From: Phycisphaerae bacterium
GTDB lineage: Bacteria; Planctomycetota; Phycisphaerae; UBA1845
DNA: 64,000 bases
Direction of reading: 5' to 3'
Assembly (NCBI GenBank): GCA_029260075.1
Contig: JAJDDY010000033.1
Span: 1 to 64,000, forward strand
Made by a program: the position numbers and the translations under genes
Part shown: piece after piece, positions 52,560-61,719 of the stretch
Layout of the letters: each line of letters starts with the position of its first letter
Numbering within the stretch: position 1 is the first letter of the stretch
The notes under the pieces: generated by a model
Told to the model about the DNA's origin: nothing
The model's database searches: none
Seen by the model: the letters and a program-made list of their open reading frames with translations, nothing else

Positions 52560-53969
52560 ATGCACTGGCTCGCAAACATTGCCTACGCTGTTGCAGCGGT
52601 TCTCTACCTGCCGCTCCTTCTCTACCAGATGATTGTGCAGGGAAAGAACCGGCGCGGGTGGCGACAGCGGTTCGGTTTTGTGCCTACCTTCGATAAGACG
52701 CGCCCGCGAATCTGGTTGCATGCGGTTTCACTTGGCGAAGTCAACGCGACGCCGAGGCTCATCGACGAGATTAGGGCACGACGCCCCGAAGTCGACATCG
52801 TCGTCTCCACGACCACCGACACCGGGTTCGCGCGTGCGGTTCAACTCTACGGCATCGACCACGTGTTTCGGTTTCCACTCGACCTGAGTTCGATGGTTGG
52901 CCGCGTGTTGGCCCGCGTCAACCCGTCGCTGATTCTGCTGGTCGAACTCGAGGTGTGGTACAACCTGATACGCATGGCGAAGGCCCGCGGCGTGCCCGTT
53001 GCGGTGGTTAACGGCCGCTTGACACAGCGCAGCGCCCGTCGGTTCGGCCGTGTCGGCGGTCTCATCAAGCCGATGTTTGCCAACCTCGCCTGGGTCGGAG
53101 CACAAAACGAAACCATCGCCAGCCGGTTCCGCGGTTTGGGCACGCCGGCGGAACGTGTCGAGGTGACGTCTTCCTTGAAATGGGATTCGGCCCATGTGGC
53201 TGATGCAGTCGACGGGTCGGAAGCGTTGGCCAAGGCCATGGGTATTGATCGATCGCGACCGGTTTGGGTTTGCGGAAGCACCGGGCCGGGTGAAGAGCGG
53301 ATGATACTAAACGCATTGGAGTCGCTTCTTCGCGATCGACCGGCTGGAGAGACCGGTGTAGGTTGCGAATCTGCAACCGATGTTCGGAGTCCGGCGCCCG
53401 TCATGGTGCTCGTTCCACGAAAACCGGAACGTTTCGACGAGGTGGCCCGGTTGATTACTCAAGCGGGTTTCCAATGCGTTCGTCGAAGCGAGTGCGGCGA
53501 TGGGGTGCGGATCGATCCGCACGGCGGTCGAACGGTGCTCCTTGGCGATACGATGGGCGAGCTGCGAAAGTTCTACGCTCTGGCCGACGTCGTATTTGTT
53601 GGCCGAACGCTTGTTCCGCTTGGCGGTTCCGATCCGATGGAGGTGGCTGCACTCGGCAAGCCGATCATCGTCGGTCCATTCAGTGACAACTTCCGCGACC
53701 CGGTGGAGGCGCTGAAGCGAGCGGACGCTGTGCGCGTGGTCGAAGATGCGGATGCGCTTGCGGCGGCGGTGGCTGCGCTACTCGATGATCCAGAGGGAAG
53801 CACACGATGCGGATCGCGGGGTCGGCAGGTCGTGATCGATCACCAGGGGGCCACCGCCCGTACGGTCGATGCGGTGCTTCGCGTTTTCGATGAGGGTCGG
53901 GTCGGCGCCGATCCGCAGACGACGGGTCCGTGTGTTCAACCCGCGCTCCGGCGCGGGCGGTCTTCTTGA
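52560..53969 (+). CDS. waaA: 3-deoxy-D-manno-octulosonic acid transferase
   Basis: 469 residues from ATG 52560 (MHWLANIAY); ATG 52542 is also possible, and neither has a good Shine-Dalgarno. One N-terminal membrane anchor (about 2-23) precedes RIWLHAVSLGEVNA, which holds the catalytic Glu of the family, then VVSTTTDTGFARAV and LVELEVWYNLIRMAKARGVP. The C-terminal domain has VWVCGSTGPGEE and GGSDPMEVAALGKPIIVGP followed by SDNFRDP, the CMP-Kdo site (usually GGHNPLE; His and Asn are replaced here). It attaches Kdo to lipid A precursor at the inner membrane, so an LPS-type outer membrane is implied. Length is about 40 above E. coli WaaA. Confidence 0.92.
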   Translation: MHWLANIAYAVAAVLYLPLLLYQMIVQGKNRRGWRQRFGFVPTFDKTRPRIWLHAVSLGEVNATPRLIDEIRARRPEVDIVVSTTTDTGFARAVQLYGIDHVFRFPLDLSSMVGRVLARVNPSLILLVELEVWYNLIRMAKARGVPVAVVNGRLTQRSARRFGRVGGLIKPMFANLAWVGAQNETIASRFRGLGTPAERVEVTSSLKWDSAHVADAVDGSEALAKAMGIDRSRPVWVCGSTGPGEERMILNALESLLRDRPAGETGVGCESATDVRSPAPVMVLVPRKPERFDEVARLITQAGFQCVRRSECGDGVRIDPHGGRTVLLGDTMGELRKFYALADVVFVGRTLVPLGGSDPMEVAALGKPIIVGPFSDNFRDPVEALKRADAVRVVEDADALAAAVAALLDDPEGSTRCGSRGRQVVIDHQGATARTVDAVLRVFDEGRVGADPQTTGPCVQPALRRGRSS

Positions 53970-54149
53970 CAATACGAATCAACAGTACGACCCTTGATCG
54001 TGCAACTGCGTCACGCCGATGAGTCGCGAACCGAGCGTGGTCGCATGTGAAAAAAAACGCGGCAGGGATTTCCAATCCAACCCCATACGCCGAACGCCTT
54101 CGCCGCACGCAAGTGTCGGCCACTGCGTTACGCTGAGGAGTCTCGAATC

Positions 54150-56132
54150 ATGACCGACACATCCAACCATTCGTCAGGTGCTTCCGCCGCTGAGTCGTTC
54201 GCACCTGCGGCGAAGTTTTCGCAGAAAGCCCATGTCGGTTCCATGTCGCAATACCGCGAGATGTACGACCGATCGATCAGCGACCCGGAAGGGTTTTGGG
54301 GCGAAATGGCTGAGACGTTTTATTGGAAAGAAAAATGGTCCAAGGTACGGGCATTCGATTTTTCGAACGATGTTTCGATCCGTTTCTACGAGGGGGCCAA
54401 GACCAACATCTGCTACAACGCGATCGATCGACACCTCGAAACGCGCGGCGATCAGACAGCCATCATCTGGGAGGGTAATGAGCCGGGCGAGGACTCGCGC
54501 CTGACGTATCGCGAGTTGCACGTGGAGGTATGCAAGTTCGCCAACGTGCTCAAGTCGTTCGGCGTAGAAAAGGGTGATCGCGTATCCATATACATGCCAA
54601 TGGTTCCGGAACTTGCGGTGGCGATGCTCGCTTGTGCGCGGGTCGGCGCGATCCACTCGATCATTTTCGGCGGGTTCAGTCCGGACTCGCTGGCCGATCG
54701 CATTGTCGATTGCACCAGCGATTTTCTGGTCACGACCGACGGCGTCTTTCGTGGGGCGAAGTTGATCGACCTGAAGGAGAACGCCGATCAAGCCATGGCG
54801 ATCGCCGCGAAGCGGGGGGTGACGGTCAAGGCGTGCGTGGTTACGCAGCGCGTCGGCGTCGACCGGTTGCCGATCGATATGCAGACCGGGCGCGACCATT
54901 GGTGGCACGACGTCATGAACGACGCGTCCCCCGAATGCACGCCGGAGTGGATGGACGCCGAGGATCCGCTGTTCATTCTTTACACTTCCGGTTCGACGGG
55001 AAAACCAAAGGGCGTATTGCACACCACCGGCGGATACATGGTCTACGCCGCGACGACATTTAAGTATGTGTTCGACTACCACGATGGAGACGTCTATTGG
55101 TGTACGGCCGACATCGGGTGGGTCACCGGTCATTCCTACATCGTCTATGGCCCGCTCTGCACCGGCGCCACCACCATCATGTTCGAGGGCATTCCGACCT
55201 ATCCCGACGCCGGACGGTTTTGGGATGTGGTGGATAAGTACAAGGTCAACCAGTTCTACACGGCCCCGACGGCCATTCGGGCGATTATGCGCGAGGGCGA
55301 CGACCCGGTGACCAAGCGCGATCTGTCGAGCTTGCGATTGCTTGGAACCGTGGGCGAACCGATCAATCCGGAAGCTTGGATGTGGTACCACCGGGTTGTC
55401 GGCAAGGAGCGTTGCCCCATTGTGGACACGTGGTGGCAAACCGAGACCGGTGGTATTTTGATCACTCCGCTCCCCGGCGCCATCGCCGCGAAACCGGGCT
55501 CGGCCACGCTGCCGTTCTTCGGCGTCAAGCCGGTGATTCTCGACGACCAGAACAAGCATCTGGACGGTGCGTGTCGCGGTGCGTTGTTCATCGAAGAGCC
55601 GTGGCCTGGCATCATGCGGACATTGTATGGGCAGCACGATCGATTCAAGGAAATCTATTTTTCGCGCTGCGGCGGACTGTACTTCACTGGTGACGGATGT
55701 CGGCGCGACGAGGATGGGTACTATTGGATCACCGGGCGGATCGACGACGTGATCAACGTTTCGGGCCATCGGATGGGAACGGCTGAGGTGGAAAGTGCGC
55801 TCGTCTCACACCGTGCGGTCACCGAGGCGGCGGTGGTGGGGTTCCCCCATGAGATTAAGGGGCAGGGCATCTACGCGTACGTCACCTTGAAGACCGGCGC
55901 GACGTACGATGACGATCTCAAGAAGGAATTGAGAGGGCATGTTCGGAAGGAGATTGGTGCGATTGCCGCGCCCGATGTTATCCACTGGGCGCCGTCGCTG
56001 CCGAAGACACGTTCGGGAAAAATCATGCGGCGCATTCTCAGAAAGATCGCGGCCGGCGAAACGTCCGACCTCGGCGACACAAGCACCTTGGCCGATCCGA
56101 GCGTAGTCGAAAGTCTAGTAGGGTCGCGATAG
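54150..56132 (+). CDS. acs: Acetyl-CoA synthetase
   Basis: 660 residues, GAGGAG upstream of ATG 54150. It activates acetate with ATP to acetyl-AMP and then acetyl-CoA in the cytoplasm. Visible features: [20 protein letters not shown] (P-loop-like A3 motif), [49 protein letters not shown] (hinge region) and [13 protein letters not shown] near residue 620, with the catalytic Lys that is commonly controlled by acetylation. Length matches bacterial Acs (about 650). It stands alone; no acetate transporter or deacetylase is next to it. Confidence 0.97.
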   Translation: MTDTSNHSSGASAAESFAPAAKFSQKAHVGSMSQYREMYDRSISDPEGFWGEMAETFYWKEKWSKVRAFDFSNDVSIRFYEGAKTNICYNAIDRHLETRGDQTAIIWEGNEPGEDSRLTYRELHVEVCKFANVLKSFGVEKGDRVSIYMPMVPELAVAMLACARVGAIHSIIFGGFSPDSLADRIVDCTSDFLVTTDGVFRGAKLIDLKENADQAMAIAAKRGVTVKACVVTQRVGVDRLPIDMQTGRDHWWHDVMNDASPECTPEWMDAEDPLFILYTSGSTGKPKGVLHTTGGYMVYAATTFKYVFDYHDGDVYWCTADIGWVTGHSYIVYGPLCTGATTIMFEGIPTYPDAGRFWDVVDKYKVNQFYTAPTAIRAIMREGDDPVTKRDLSSLRLLGTVGEPINPEAWMWYHRVVGKERCPIVDTWWQTETGGILITPLPGAIAAKPGSATLPFFGVKPVILDDQNKHLDGACRGALFIEEPWPGIMRTLYGQHDRFKEIYFSRCGGLYFTGDGCRRDEDGYYWITGRIDDVINVSGHRMGTAEVESALVSHRAVTEAAVVGFPHEIKGQGIYAYVTLKTGATYDDDLKKELRGHVRKEIGAIAAPDVIHWAPSLPKTRSGKIMRRILRKIAAGETSDLGDTSTLADPSVVESLVGSR

Positions 56133-56231
56133 CGTTTGTCGAAGTGTCAGATGTTCTCATGGCGCTGTTTGTTCAGCCGGTTGCGACCGGGTCACCAACG
56201 ATCAATGTTTGGTTGGGGGAGTGAATCGGCC

Positions 56232-56386
56232 GGGTGGCCCATCTCTTCAGAGGTCGGGGAGCCGAATCTGGCGCCGATTCGACTGCCCCACGGCTGAAAC
56301 CATTGGCCACCCAGCCGATCAAGAAGCGGAAATCCCTAATGGATCACCGGCTGGAAGCCGGTGCCACACTTTTTCAACAGCCTGCG
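56232..56386 (+). repeat. R4 joined to a shortened R1 element
   Basis: R4 here has both arms: GGGTGGCCCATCTCTTCAG (56232-56250) and CTGAAACCATTGGCCACCC (56294-56312). Directly after CCACCC begins the R1 block AGCCGATCAAGAAGCGGAAA, then the palindrome (56342-56369) and the usual right end TTTTTCAACAGCCTG. The left end of R1 is missing, as if R4 inserted or recombined into it. The stop of the next gene lies 10 bases beyond. Confidence 0.8.
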
Positions 56387-56395
56387 TAGAGCAAG

Positions 56396-57307
56396 CTACG
56401 AAGAGACGCTTGGTTGTGCCTTGTTGGGGATCAAGAATACGGTCTGGCACTGTTCGCATTCGTGCTTTGTTCCTCGACGTGATTCCGGGAGGATGGTCAC
56501 TTTCATGCATGTCGGACAGTGGGCGCCGACGCGTGGACCGTCGTGTTGCAATGGGCCAAGTCGTTTCTTTGCGGTCGGGGCTGCGTCCGTCTTGGGTTTG
56601 GCCGAGGGGACGGGTTTGGTCGGGCGTTTGGTTGGGCGTTTCGCGGGCGCCCGTTTGATCGGTCGCGCTGAATCTGACTGCGGGGCCTCGAATGCGTCAA
56701 TCGATTCACCTATCGCGCCTTCGTAGCATCGAACAAACAGCAGTTCAAATTCGCGGCGTTGCAACGAACGAACAATGAGCTCAACGGGGTGGTTCAGTTT
56801 GCCAAGCCGTGCTTGTTCAAAGAGGTCCGCGTAGGCATGCGCTTCCCACATCTCACCTAATTTGACGATGTTCTTGAATCGGTCCAACGACCGATCCGAA
56901 TTGGATCCAATCGTTTGAATCGCATAGCCTGCAAGCGGTTCAAAGACCGGGTGCATCCCCATTTCACTGAACAGTTCTTTCGATACGTCGATGTCGCCGG
57001 CTTGCCGTGTTCGGATGGCTTCGATGTATACGCGCTCGGGGTCGTGGGCGGCTTGGGCATACATGCTCGCTTCTGCAGGCCAACCGATCCACAAGTACAG
57101 CAACGCTCGCACGGCTGCACTATGCGATTCGTCCGCAACGGATTCGCAAACGAGAAGGTCCGTGTCGGATTCGTTGCGTTCGAGTATTTCCTTGCCCGAC
57201 TTATTCGGTCGCGAACTCCAAGTCAGCGGAACCGGACCGGATCCAGCCAGCATAAGAATGTTCGCGATGTCGGAACTGAACGATGTAGCATTGAGCGTAG
57301 TCATCAT
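56396..57307 (-). CDS. Hypothetical protein with C-terminal zinc ribbon
   Basis: 303 residues; start MMTTLNATSF at 57307, second Met possible. Residues 1-205 are helical and rich in small repeats (AAVRALLYLWIGWPAEASMY, NIVKLGEMWEAHAYADLFEQ), possibly TPR-like. A Lys/Pro-rich linker (about 218-250, RAPAKRPTKRPTKPVPSAK) leads to a four-Cys zinc ribbon: CPTCMKVTILP, then CEQCQTVFLI. Such ribbons bind one zinc and often mediate protein or nucleic-acid contacts. No enzyme motif and no signal peptide; probably cytoplasmic. Family not recognised. Confidence 0.7.
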   Translation of the reverse strand: MMTTLNATSFSSDIANILMLAGSGPVPLTWSSRPNKSGKEILERNESDTDLLVCESVADESHSAAVRALLYLWIGWPAEASMYAQAAHDPERVYIEAIRTRQAGDIDVSKELFSEMGMHPVFEPLAGYAIQTIGSNSDRSLDRFKNIVKLGEMWEAHAYADLFEQARLGKLNHPVELIVRSLQRREFELLFVRCYEGAIGESIDAFEAPQSDSARPIKRAPAKRPTKRPTKPVPSAKPKTDAAPTAKKRLGPLQHDGPRVGAHCPTCMKVTILPESRRGTKHECEQCQTVFLIPNKAQPSVSS

Positions 57308-57531
57308 TTTTCCCGATTGAAATTCCGGACAATACTTGGACCGGAGAGTGGACAGCCCTGCTATCGGTGTATCGACGCGTTGCGAATCGACCTTGGGCCT
57401 GCCGTTGCGGATGCACGGTCCGATTACTTCGGAGCGGTCGTTGAATGGTTCGATAACGCTGATCGAGAGCGATTGGGCCGTACGGCGTGTGTTGACAACT
57501 CGCGGACCGAAATCGAGTTGTATGTGGACAG

Positions 57532-58137
57532 TCAGGCGAGTGAGTCGTGTTGATCGATGGCGTCTTCGATGGCCCGGCGAATCTTGGCGTGAACGTCCTC
57601 AGGATTGGGGATAGACCGCCATACCTGCATCGGCTGATCGTCGAGCTTGGACACCAACGTCAGGGTGCCGATTCCGGTGAGATGTTCCGTGATGGCGGTG
57701 TGCAAGTACGTATTGCGAATGTCGTTGAGAAGCATCGAAGATATTCGGGGTCTGCGTACGCCGCGTACAAATAACACGCGGCGATTGGTGAGCACGTACC
57801 ACGCCGGTACCCAATGCAGCAGTGCGATCGCAAGGCGAGCTAGTGCGAAGATAACGATCGCTTCCATGGCTGTTCCGGGGGCAATACCCCAAAGCGGAAT
57901 GCTGAGACGCGACACGCCGGCAAGTAGTACGATGCAGGTCAGGAGCCACGGCAGCGAGTCGAACAGCGGACGCCATATCGACGGCTTCACTGCGAGAAGG
58001 ACCAGCTCTCCTCCGTCGAGCATATCGCGAGGCAGGGACGTCCACGCAGTGCCCACCGTCGATTCCGCTGGGGCGGTCTGCGATGCGGCGGACCATCCGG
58101 GCGTGAAGACACGGGGTATGGTAGAGGTGATGGTCAT
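57532..58137 (-). CDS. PH-domain (bPH2/DUF304-type) membrane protein
   Basis: 201 residues from ATG 58137; the much longer open frame to 58791 is antisense to nadA and was rejected. Residues about 65-125 contain two membrane helices (LPWLLTCIVLLAGVSRL and AMEAIVIFALARLAIALLHW). They are followed by the bacterial PH signature WYVLTNRRVLFVRGVRRP and TLTLVSKLDDQPMQVWRSI, which is the YdbS-like bPH2 pattern. Function of these proteins is largely unknown; they are thought to help membrane assembly or stress responses. It lies downstream of nadA on the same strand, 197 bases away. Confidence 0.8.
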   Translation of the reverse strand: MTITSTIPRVFTPGWSAASQTAPAESTVGTAWTSLPRDMLDGGELVLLAVKPSIWRPLFDSLPWLLTCIVLLAGVSRLSIPLWGIAPGTAMEAIVIFALARLAIALLHWVPAWYVLTNRRVLFVRGVRRPRISSMLLNDIRNTYLHTAITEHLTGIGTLTLVSKLDDQPMQVWRSIPNPEDVHAKIRRAIEDAIDQHDSLA

Positions 58138-58334
58138 GGCTTGTTCGATCGACGCATGCCCAGCAATCGCACTGGGGCATGCTGCGCCGCATAGTATTCC
58201 AAATCGGCGTCGGCCACAATTACGCCGTGGACCGACCCGGATGTAGTTATCGGCATCGAACACACCCAGCACGCGGAAAAAGGGTGTATCGGACGTATGG
58301 GGACATCTGCGACCGTACAAAGCAGCGAGGCGGA

Positions 58335-59447
58335 CTATTTGATGGCAATCGGGGGGGGAGCCACGTGGTCTAGCATGCGCTCCAGGGCGATCGTCGCCAA
58401 ACGGCTGGTCTCGGCGTCGACGGTAATCTGGTTTACGACGTGTCCGGCTACGAGTTCGTCGAGTGTCCACAGCAGATGGCGCATGTCGATGCGGTACATC
58501 GTCGTGCAAAGGCACTGCATGTTGGCGAGCAGTCGGATCGATCGATCGGTGTAGGTATTGGCCAGGCGGTTGACGAGATGCACTTCGGTTCCGATGGCCC
58601 ACTTCGTGCCCGGTTGGGCGTCGCGGATGACTGAGATGATGAACTCGGTACTGCCGGTCAGGTCCGCCTTCTGCACGACGTCCCAGGTGCATTCGGGGTG
58701 TACGATGATCTTGCACTCTGGATCGTCGCGGCGAATTTCGTCGCATTGGGCGGCGGTGAACAGTTCGTGTACGCTGCAATGACCCTTCCACAACAACACC
58801 GAGGCTTCGCGGGCTTGGCTCGTGGTCAATCCACCGTTGGCCTTATGCGGATCGTAGATGACCATGCTTTCTAGTGCCACGTTCATGGCATAAGCGGTGT
58901 TCCGCCCAAGGTGTTGATCGGGTAGGAACAACACCTTGTCGCCTTGCGAGAAAGCCCACTTGAGGATTTCGCGGGCGTTGCTGCTCGTGCAGCAGGCGCC
59001 GCCGTGTTCGCCACAGAAGGCTTTAATGGACGCTGTCGAGTTGACGTAGGTAATAGGGATGACGTTGATGTGGCACTCGTTGGTGAACCAGTCCCATGCA
59101 TCTTCGAGTTGGTCGATGTCGGCCATGTCCGCCATGGTGCACCCGGCGCCCAGGTCCGGCAGGACGACACGCACGCGGTCTGTCGTCAAGATGTCCGCCG
59201 ACTCGGCCATGAAATGTACGCCGCAGAAAACGATGAACTCCGCCGCTTGTTGTTCCGCGCCGACCTTCGCGAGCTTGAGGCTGTCGCCCGTAAAGTCGGC
59301 GAACTGAATGACGTCGTCGCGCTGGTAGTGATGGCCGAGGATGACAAGTCGCGATCCGAGCGCGGCTTTGCGCTGCGTGATAGCGTCGACCAGTTCCGAT
59401 TCGGTCAATGCGGAATACTTGGACGGTAGCGGGGGTTGATACAGCAT
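58335..59447 (-). CDS. nadA: Quinolinate synthase
   Basis: 370 residues from ATG 59447 (MLYQPPLPSKYSAL); an upstream start at 59489 is possible. It condenses iminoaspartate with dihydroxyacetone phosphate to quinolinate, the NAD precursor, using an oxygen-sensitive 4Fe-4S cluster. Signatures: ILGHHYQRDDVIQFADFTGD, FIVFCGVHFMAESADIL (first cluster Cys), VVLPDLGAGCTMADMADI, CCTSSNAREIL, IVHPECTWDVV (second Cys) and NMQCLCTTMYRIDM (third Cys). The usual partners nadB and nadC are not in the window. Length is typical for the long type (about 370). Confidence 0.96.
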   Translation of the reverse strand: MLYQPPLPSKYSALTESELVDAITQRKAALGSRLVILGHHYQRDDVIQFADFTGDSLKLAKVGAEQQAAEFIVFCGVHFMAESADILTTDRVRVVLPDLGAGCTMADMADIDQLEDAWDWFTNECHINVIPITYVNSTASIKAFCGEHGGACCTSSNAREILKWAFSQGDKVLFLPDQHLGRNTAYAMNVALESMVIYDPHKANGGLTTSQAREASVLLWKGHCSVHELFTAAQCDEIRRDDPECKIIVHPECTWDVVQKADLTGSTEFIISVIRDAQPGTKWAIGTEVHLVNRLANTYTDRSIRLLANMQCLCTTMYRIDMRHLLWTLDELVAGHVVNQITVDAETSRLATIALERMLDHVAPPPIAIK

Positions 59448-59694
59448 TGGGTTGTTCTCATACTCAATCCGCGGGATACCCCGGCTCAACTGAGTGTGCC
59501 GGAGTGGGGCATCTACTCACTAGCCACTACGGTATTCTAGGGGCGAAACGGCCTCGGCGTAAAGTCTCGCGACTGTCAAGAACGTGCCATTTTGCGTGCC
59601 ATCGGCCGGTGCCGGCTGCAACTTTCGAAGATGGGCTCCATTATGTACATCGGTCGCGAAACCGAGTTCAGCGCGCCCGGTGTTCTGCGGGCGG

Positions 59695-60414
59695 TCATTC
59701 AGGAATCACAAAATCGCCGAGCGTCAGGTCGTCTGCTGGGTCGTCCGTTCGTGCATAGAAATCGTTGATTTTCTGCCGGTGGAACTTTCGATAGCCTCGA
59801 TTATTCAAGTATGGCTCGATGGCCGCTCCGGAGTCGCGATCGTTTTCGACCAGTAGGATTCGTGGTTTGAAGCGATCGAGTTCGAAACCATCGAACACAT
59901 CGAGCTCGCAGCCTTCCGTATCGATCGAAACGAGATCGATGCACCAGCCCTTCCTCGCCACCCACGCCCCGTTCGACGACTGCGCGTCCTTTCGCTGCGC
60001 GAGGAGCATTTCGTCCAGTGAAGTAAGCGGCACGTTGATCTGTTGCAGCTGTGCCCCTTCGCGGATGCATCGATTGATGTGTTCCCGGTCTGCCTTTAGG
60101 AATGACAGAACCGGTACGTTGTTGGTCACCGTGAACTCCGCCGTCCCGCTGCTTCCGCGCCGGCTGCACGCGGCGTTGATGACGGTAGAGTTCGGTCGTG
60201 CAGCCGCGGCTTGTTGGGCGAGTTCGGGTATGGGCTCAACGAGCAACCCACGCCAGCCGACTTGCTCGAGGAAGAACGTATTGGAAAGTGAGACACCGTT
60301 GTAGGCCCCGACCTCGATGAAGTAACCACGCGTGCGGCGTTGAAACACTTGCCACAGAATTTGGTCCTCGCCAAACTGCGCGTTGAACAAATGATCGATC
60401 GAGATCGTGGTCAT
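59695..60414 (-). CDS. FkbM family methyltransferase
   Basis: 239 residues from ATG 60414, which overlaps the stop of the upstream glycosyltransferase gene (ATGA). GYFIEVGAYNGVSLSNTFFL is the SAM-binding motif I, WRGLLVEPIPELAQQAAA has the acidic residue that binds the ribose, and LVSIDTEGCELDVFDGFELD matches the FkbM motif (IDxEGxE). These enzymes O-methylate sugars or polyketides. It is the separate counterpart of the FkbM domain fused to the second glycosyltransferase (61720-63603). Coupling to a CgeB-like glycosyltransferase suggests methylation of the sugar that enzyme adds. Confidence 0.88.
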   Translation of the reverse strand: MTTISIDHLFNAQFGEDQILWQVFQRRTRGYFIEVGAYNGVSLSNTFFLEQVGWRGLLVEPIPELAQQAAAARPNSTVINAACSRRGSSGTAEFTVTNNVPVLSFLKADREHINRCIREGAQLQQINVPLTSLDEMLLAQRKDAQSSNGAWVARKGWCIDLVSIDTEGCELDVFDGFELDRFKPRILLVENDRDSGAAIEPYLNNRGYRKFHRQKINDFYARTDDPADDLTLGDFVIPE

Positions 60415-61715
60415 GGTGATACGATCTCGACGGGCGGTTGGACGGTCGGCGACGGGGCGTCTTGATCGGTCGGTGAATCGGCCATGATCGACTTCGGCAA
60501 GACGCCGGCGTTGCAAAGCAATCGCATCAGCTTGAGAAGGCGATGGCTATAGAGGTGTTCGCTGAGCGTACGCCGTTGACCGGCGGCGGCGATCGCTCGT
60601 CGTTCGTCCGGGTTGCTGATGTAGTGGTCGATCTTGTCGAGGAGTTCGGCCTCATCGTGGAACACATCGCACTCTTTGCCGATTTCGAAACAGCTCGATA
60701 GTTCCGGCGTTTGGTACGTCAGCATGAACCCGCCGTTGGCGGTGATTTCGAAGTGTCGCGTGTTGAGCCCGCTCTCCTGGCAGGACTTCATCAGGTTCAG
60801 GCAAATCGGTACGCGGCGCATGCGCCCGTGCAGCTCGCGCATGTCCCAGATTCGCGGCGTGTGCTTGAAGCCGTACACGGTGCCCCAATTATCGCCAATG
60901 AGTTCGAACGCATCGCCCAAGTGTTGGGAAAGAAACCGAATGAATCGGTCGCGCTGTTTGATCGCCAGGTACGCATTGTAGACGAATTTTCGGTTGTAAT
61001 AGATCTGCGTGAGTTCCGCCCGCGTCTTGAGATCGTCGGCGGCTTCCGGGGGACGACCGAAGCGGTGAAGATCGAAATAGATTTTGTGGAACGGAAGGTC
61101 GGGCATGTCCGCGCGGACGGCTGCGGCGGTCATGCCAGCGAATAGGTCGCCGGATACGATCGATTGATTCGATTGAAACCAGGTTGTGGCCGGATGACCC
61201 ATGAACGACGCGACCGGACCGGGGTCCGGCTCGGGCAGCGGTGAGGTGTCGAACACTTCGTCTGCAGCAGCCATGGGCAGCGTGACAATGTTGGGGATTC
61301 CCAATCGGCCGACCTCATCGGCGTGGGCACCCTCCCATATCCACTTAATCCACGACGGGCTTTCGAGCACGTTCAGGTGATCCTGCCACGCGACTTGCGC
61401 CATGGTCGACGTGATCGGGTCGAGATAGCACGCTACGTAGGGAATGCCCAGTGCGGCTGTGGTCAGGTCGAACTCGCCCGCGTTTTGTGGGTGTGGTGAG
61501 AGGGTTAGCGCAGCCGTATTGAAATCGAGTACGAGTTCGATATCGTTTTTTTCGTAGAACGGTTGGAACACCGCGCCATCGGCGAGCCGCTGTTGGAGCG
61601 AACGGTTGAAATCGAGGCTGGGGATTTCGGGCAGGAGATGGACGTCGAACCCCGCCTCGCGGCATGGCACCTCCCATTGCACGGTCGTGGCGATACGTAG
61701 CGGACGTCGGAGCAT
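60411..61715 (-). CDS. CgeB-like glycosyltransferase
   Basis: 434 residues from ATG 61715; AAGGA, overlapping the previous stop, serves as ribosome-binding site. Late motifs are diagnostic: ESGLNTRHFEITANGGFMLT, then ECDVFHDEAELLDKIDHYI and RRTLSEHLYSHRLLKLMRLL, the glycosyltransferase-like CgeB (Glyco_trans_1_2) C-terminal domain. The N-terminal half (LRIATTVQWEVP, DIELVLDFNTAALTLSPHPQ, GIPYVACYLDP) is a GT-B Rossmann domain. It is paralogous to residues about 1-400 of the product of 61720-63603. Such proteins glycosylate spore coats, flagellins or LPS-like glycans; acceptor unknown here. Confidence 0.82.
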   Translation of the reverse strand: MLRRPLRIATTVQWEVPCREAGFDVHLLPEIPSLDFNRSLQQRLADGAVFQPFYEKNDIELVLDFNTAALTLSPHPQNAGEFDLTTAALGIPYVACYLDPITSTMAQVAWQDHLNVLESPSWIKWIWEGAHADEVGRLGIPNIVTLPMAAADEVFDTSPLPEPDPGPVASFMGHPATTWFQSNQSIVSGDLFAGMTAAAVRADMPDLPFHKIYFDLHRFGRPPEAADDLKTRAELTQIYYNRKFVYNAYLAIKQRDRFIRFLSQHLGDAFELIGDNWGTVYGFKHTPRIWDMRELHGRMRRVPICLNLMKSCQESGLNTRHFEITANGGFMLTYQTPELSSCFEIGKECDVFHDEAELLDKIDHYISNPDERRAIAAAGQRRTLSEHLYSHRLLKLMRLLCNAGVLPKSIMADSPTDQDAPSPTVQPPVEIVSP

Positions 61716-61719
61716 CAGG

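Noticed and set aside
53337-53362. Possible R1 palindrome inside the Kdo transferase gene (GATCGACCGGCTGGAGAGAC)
   Set aside because: Only partly matches the core, lacks the CCACAC tail and is read as normal protein sequence; it may be chance.
58138-58791. 218-residue N-terminal extension of the PH-domain protein
   Set aside because: Largely antisense to nadA, with Arg/His-rich shadow composition; the conserved region begins after ATG 58137.
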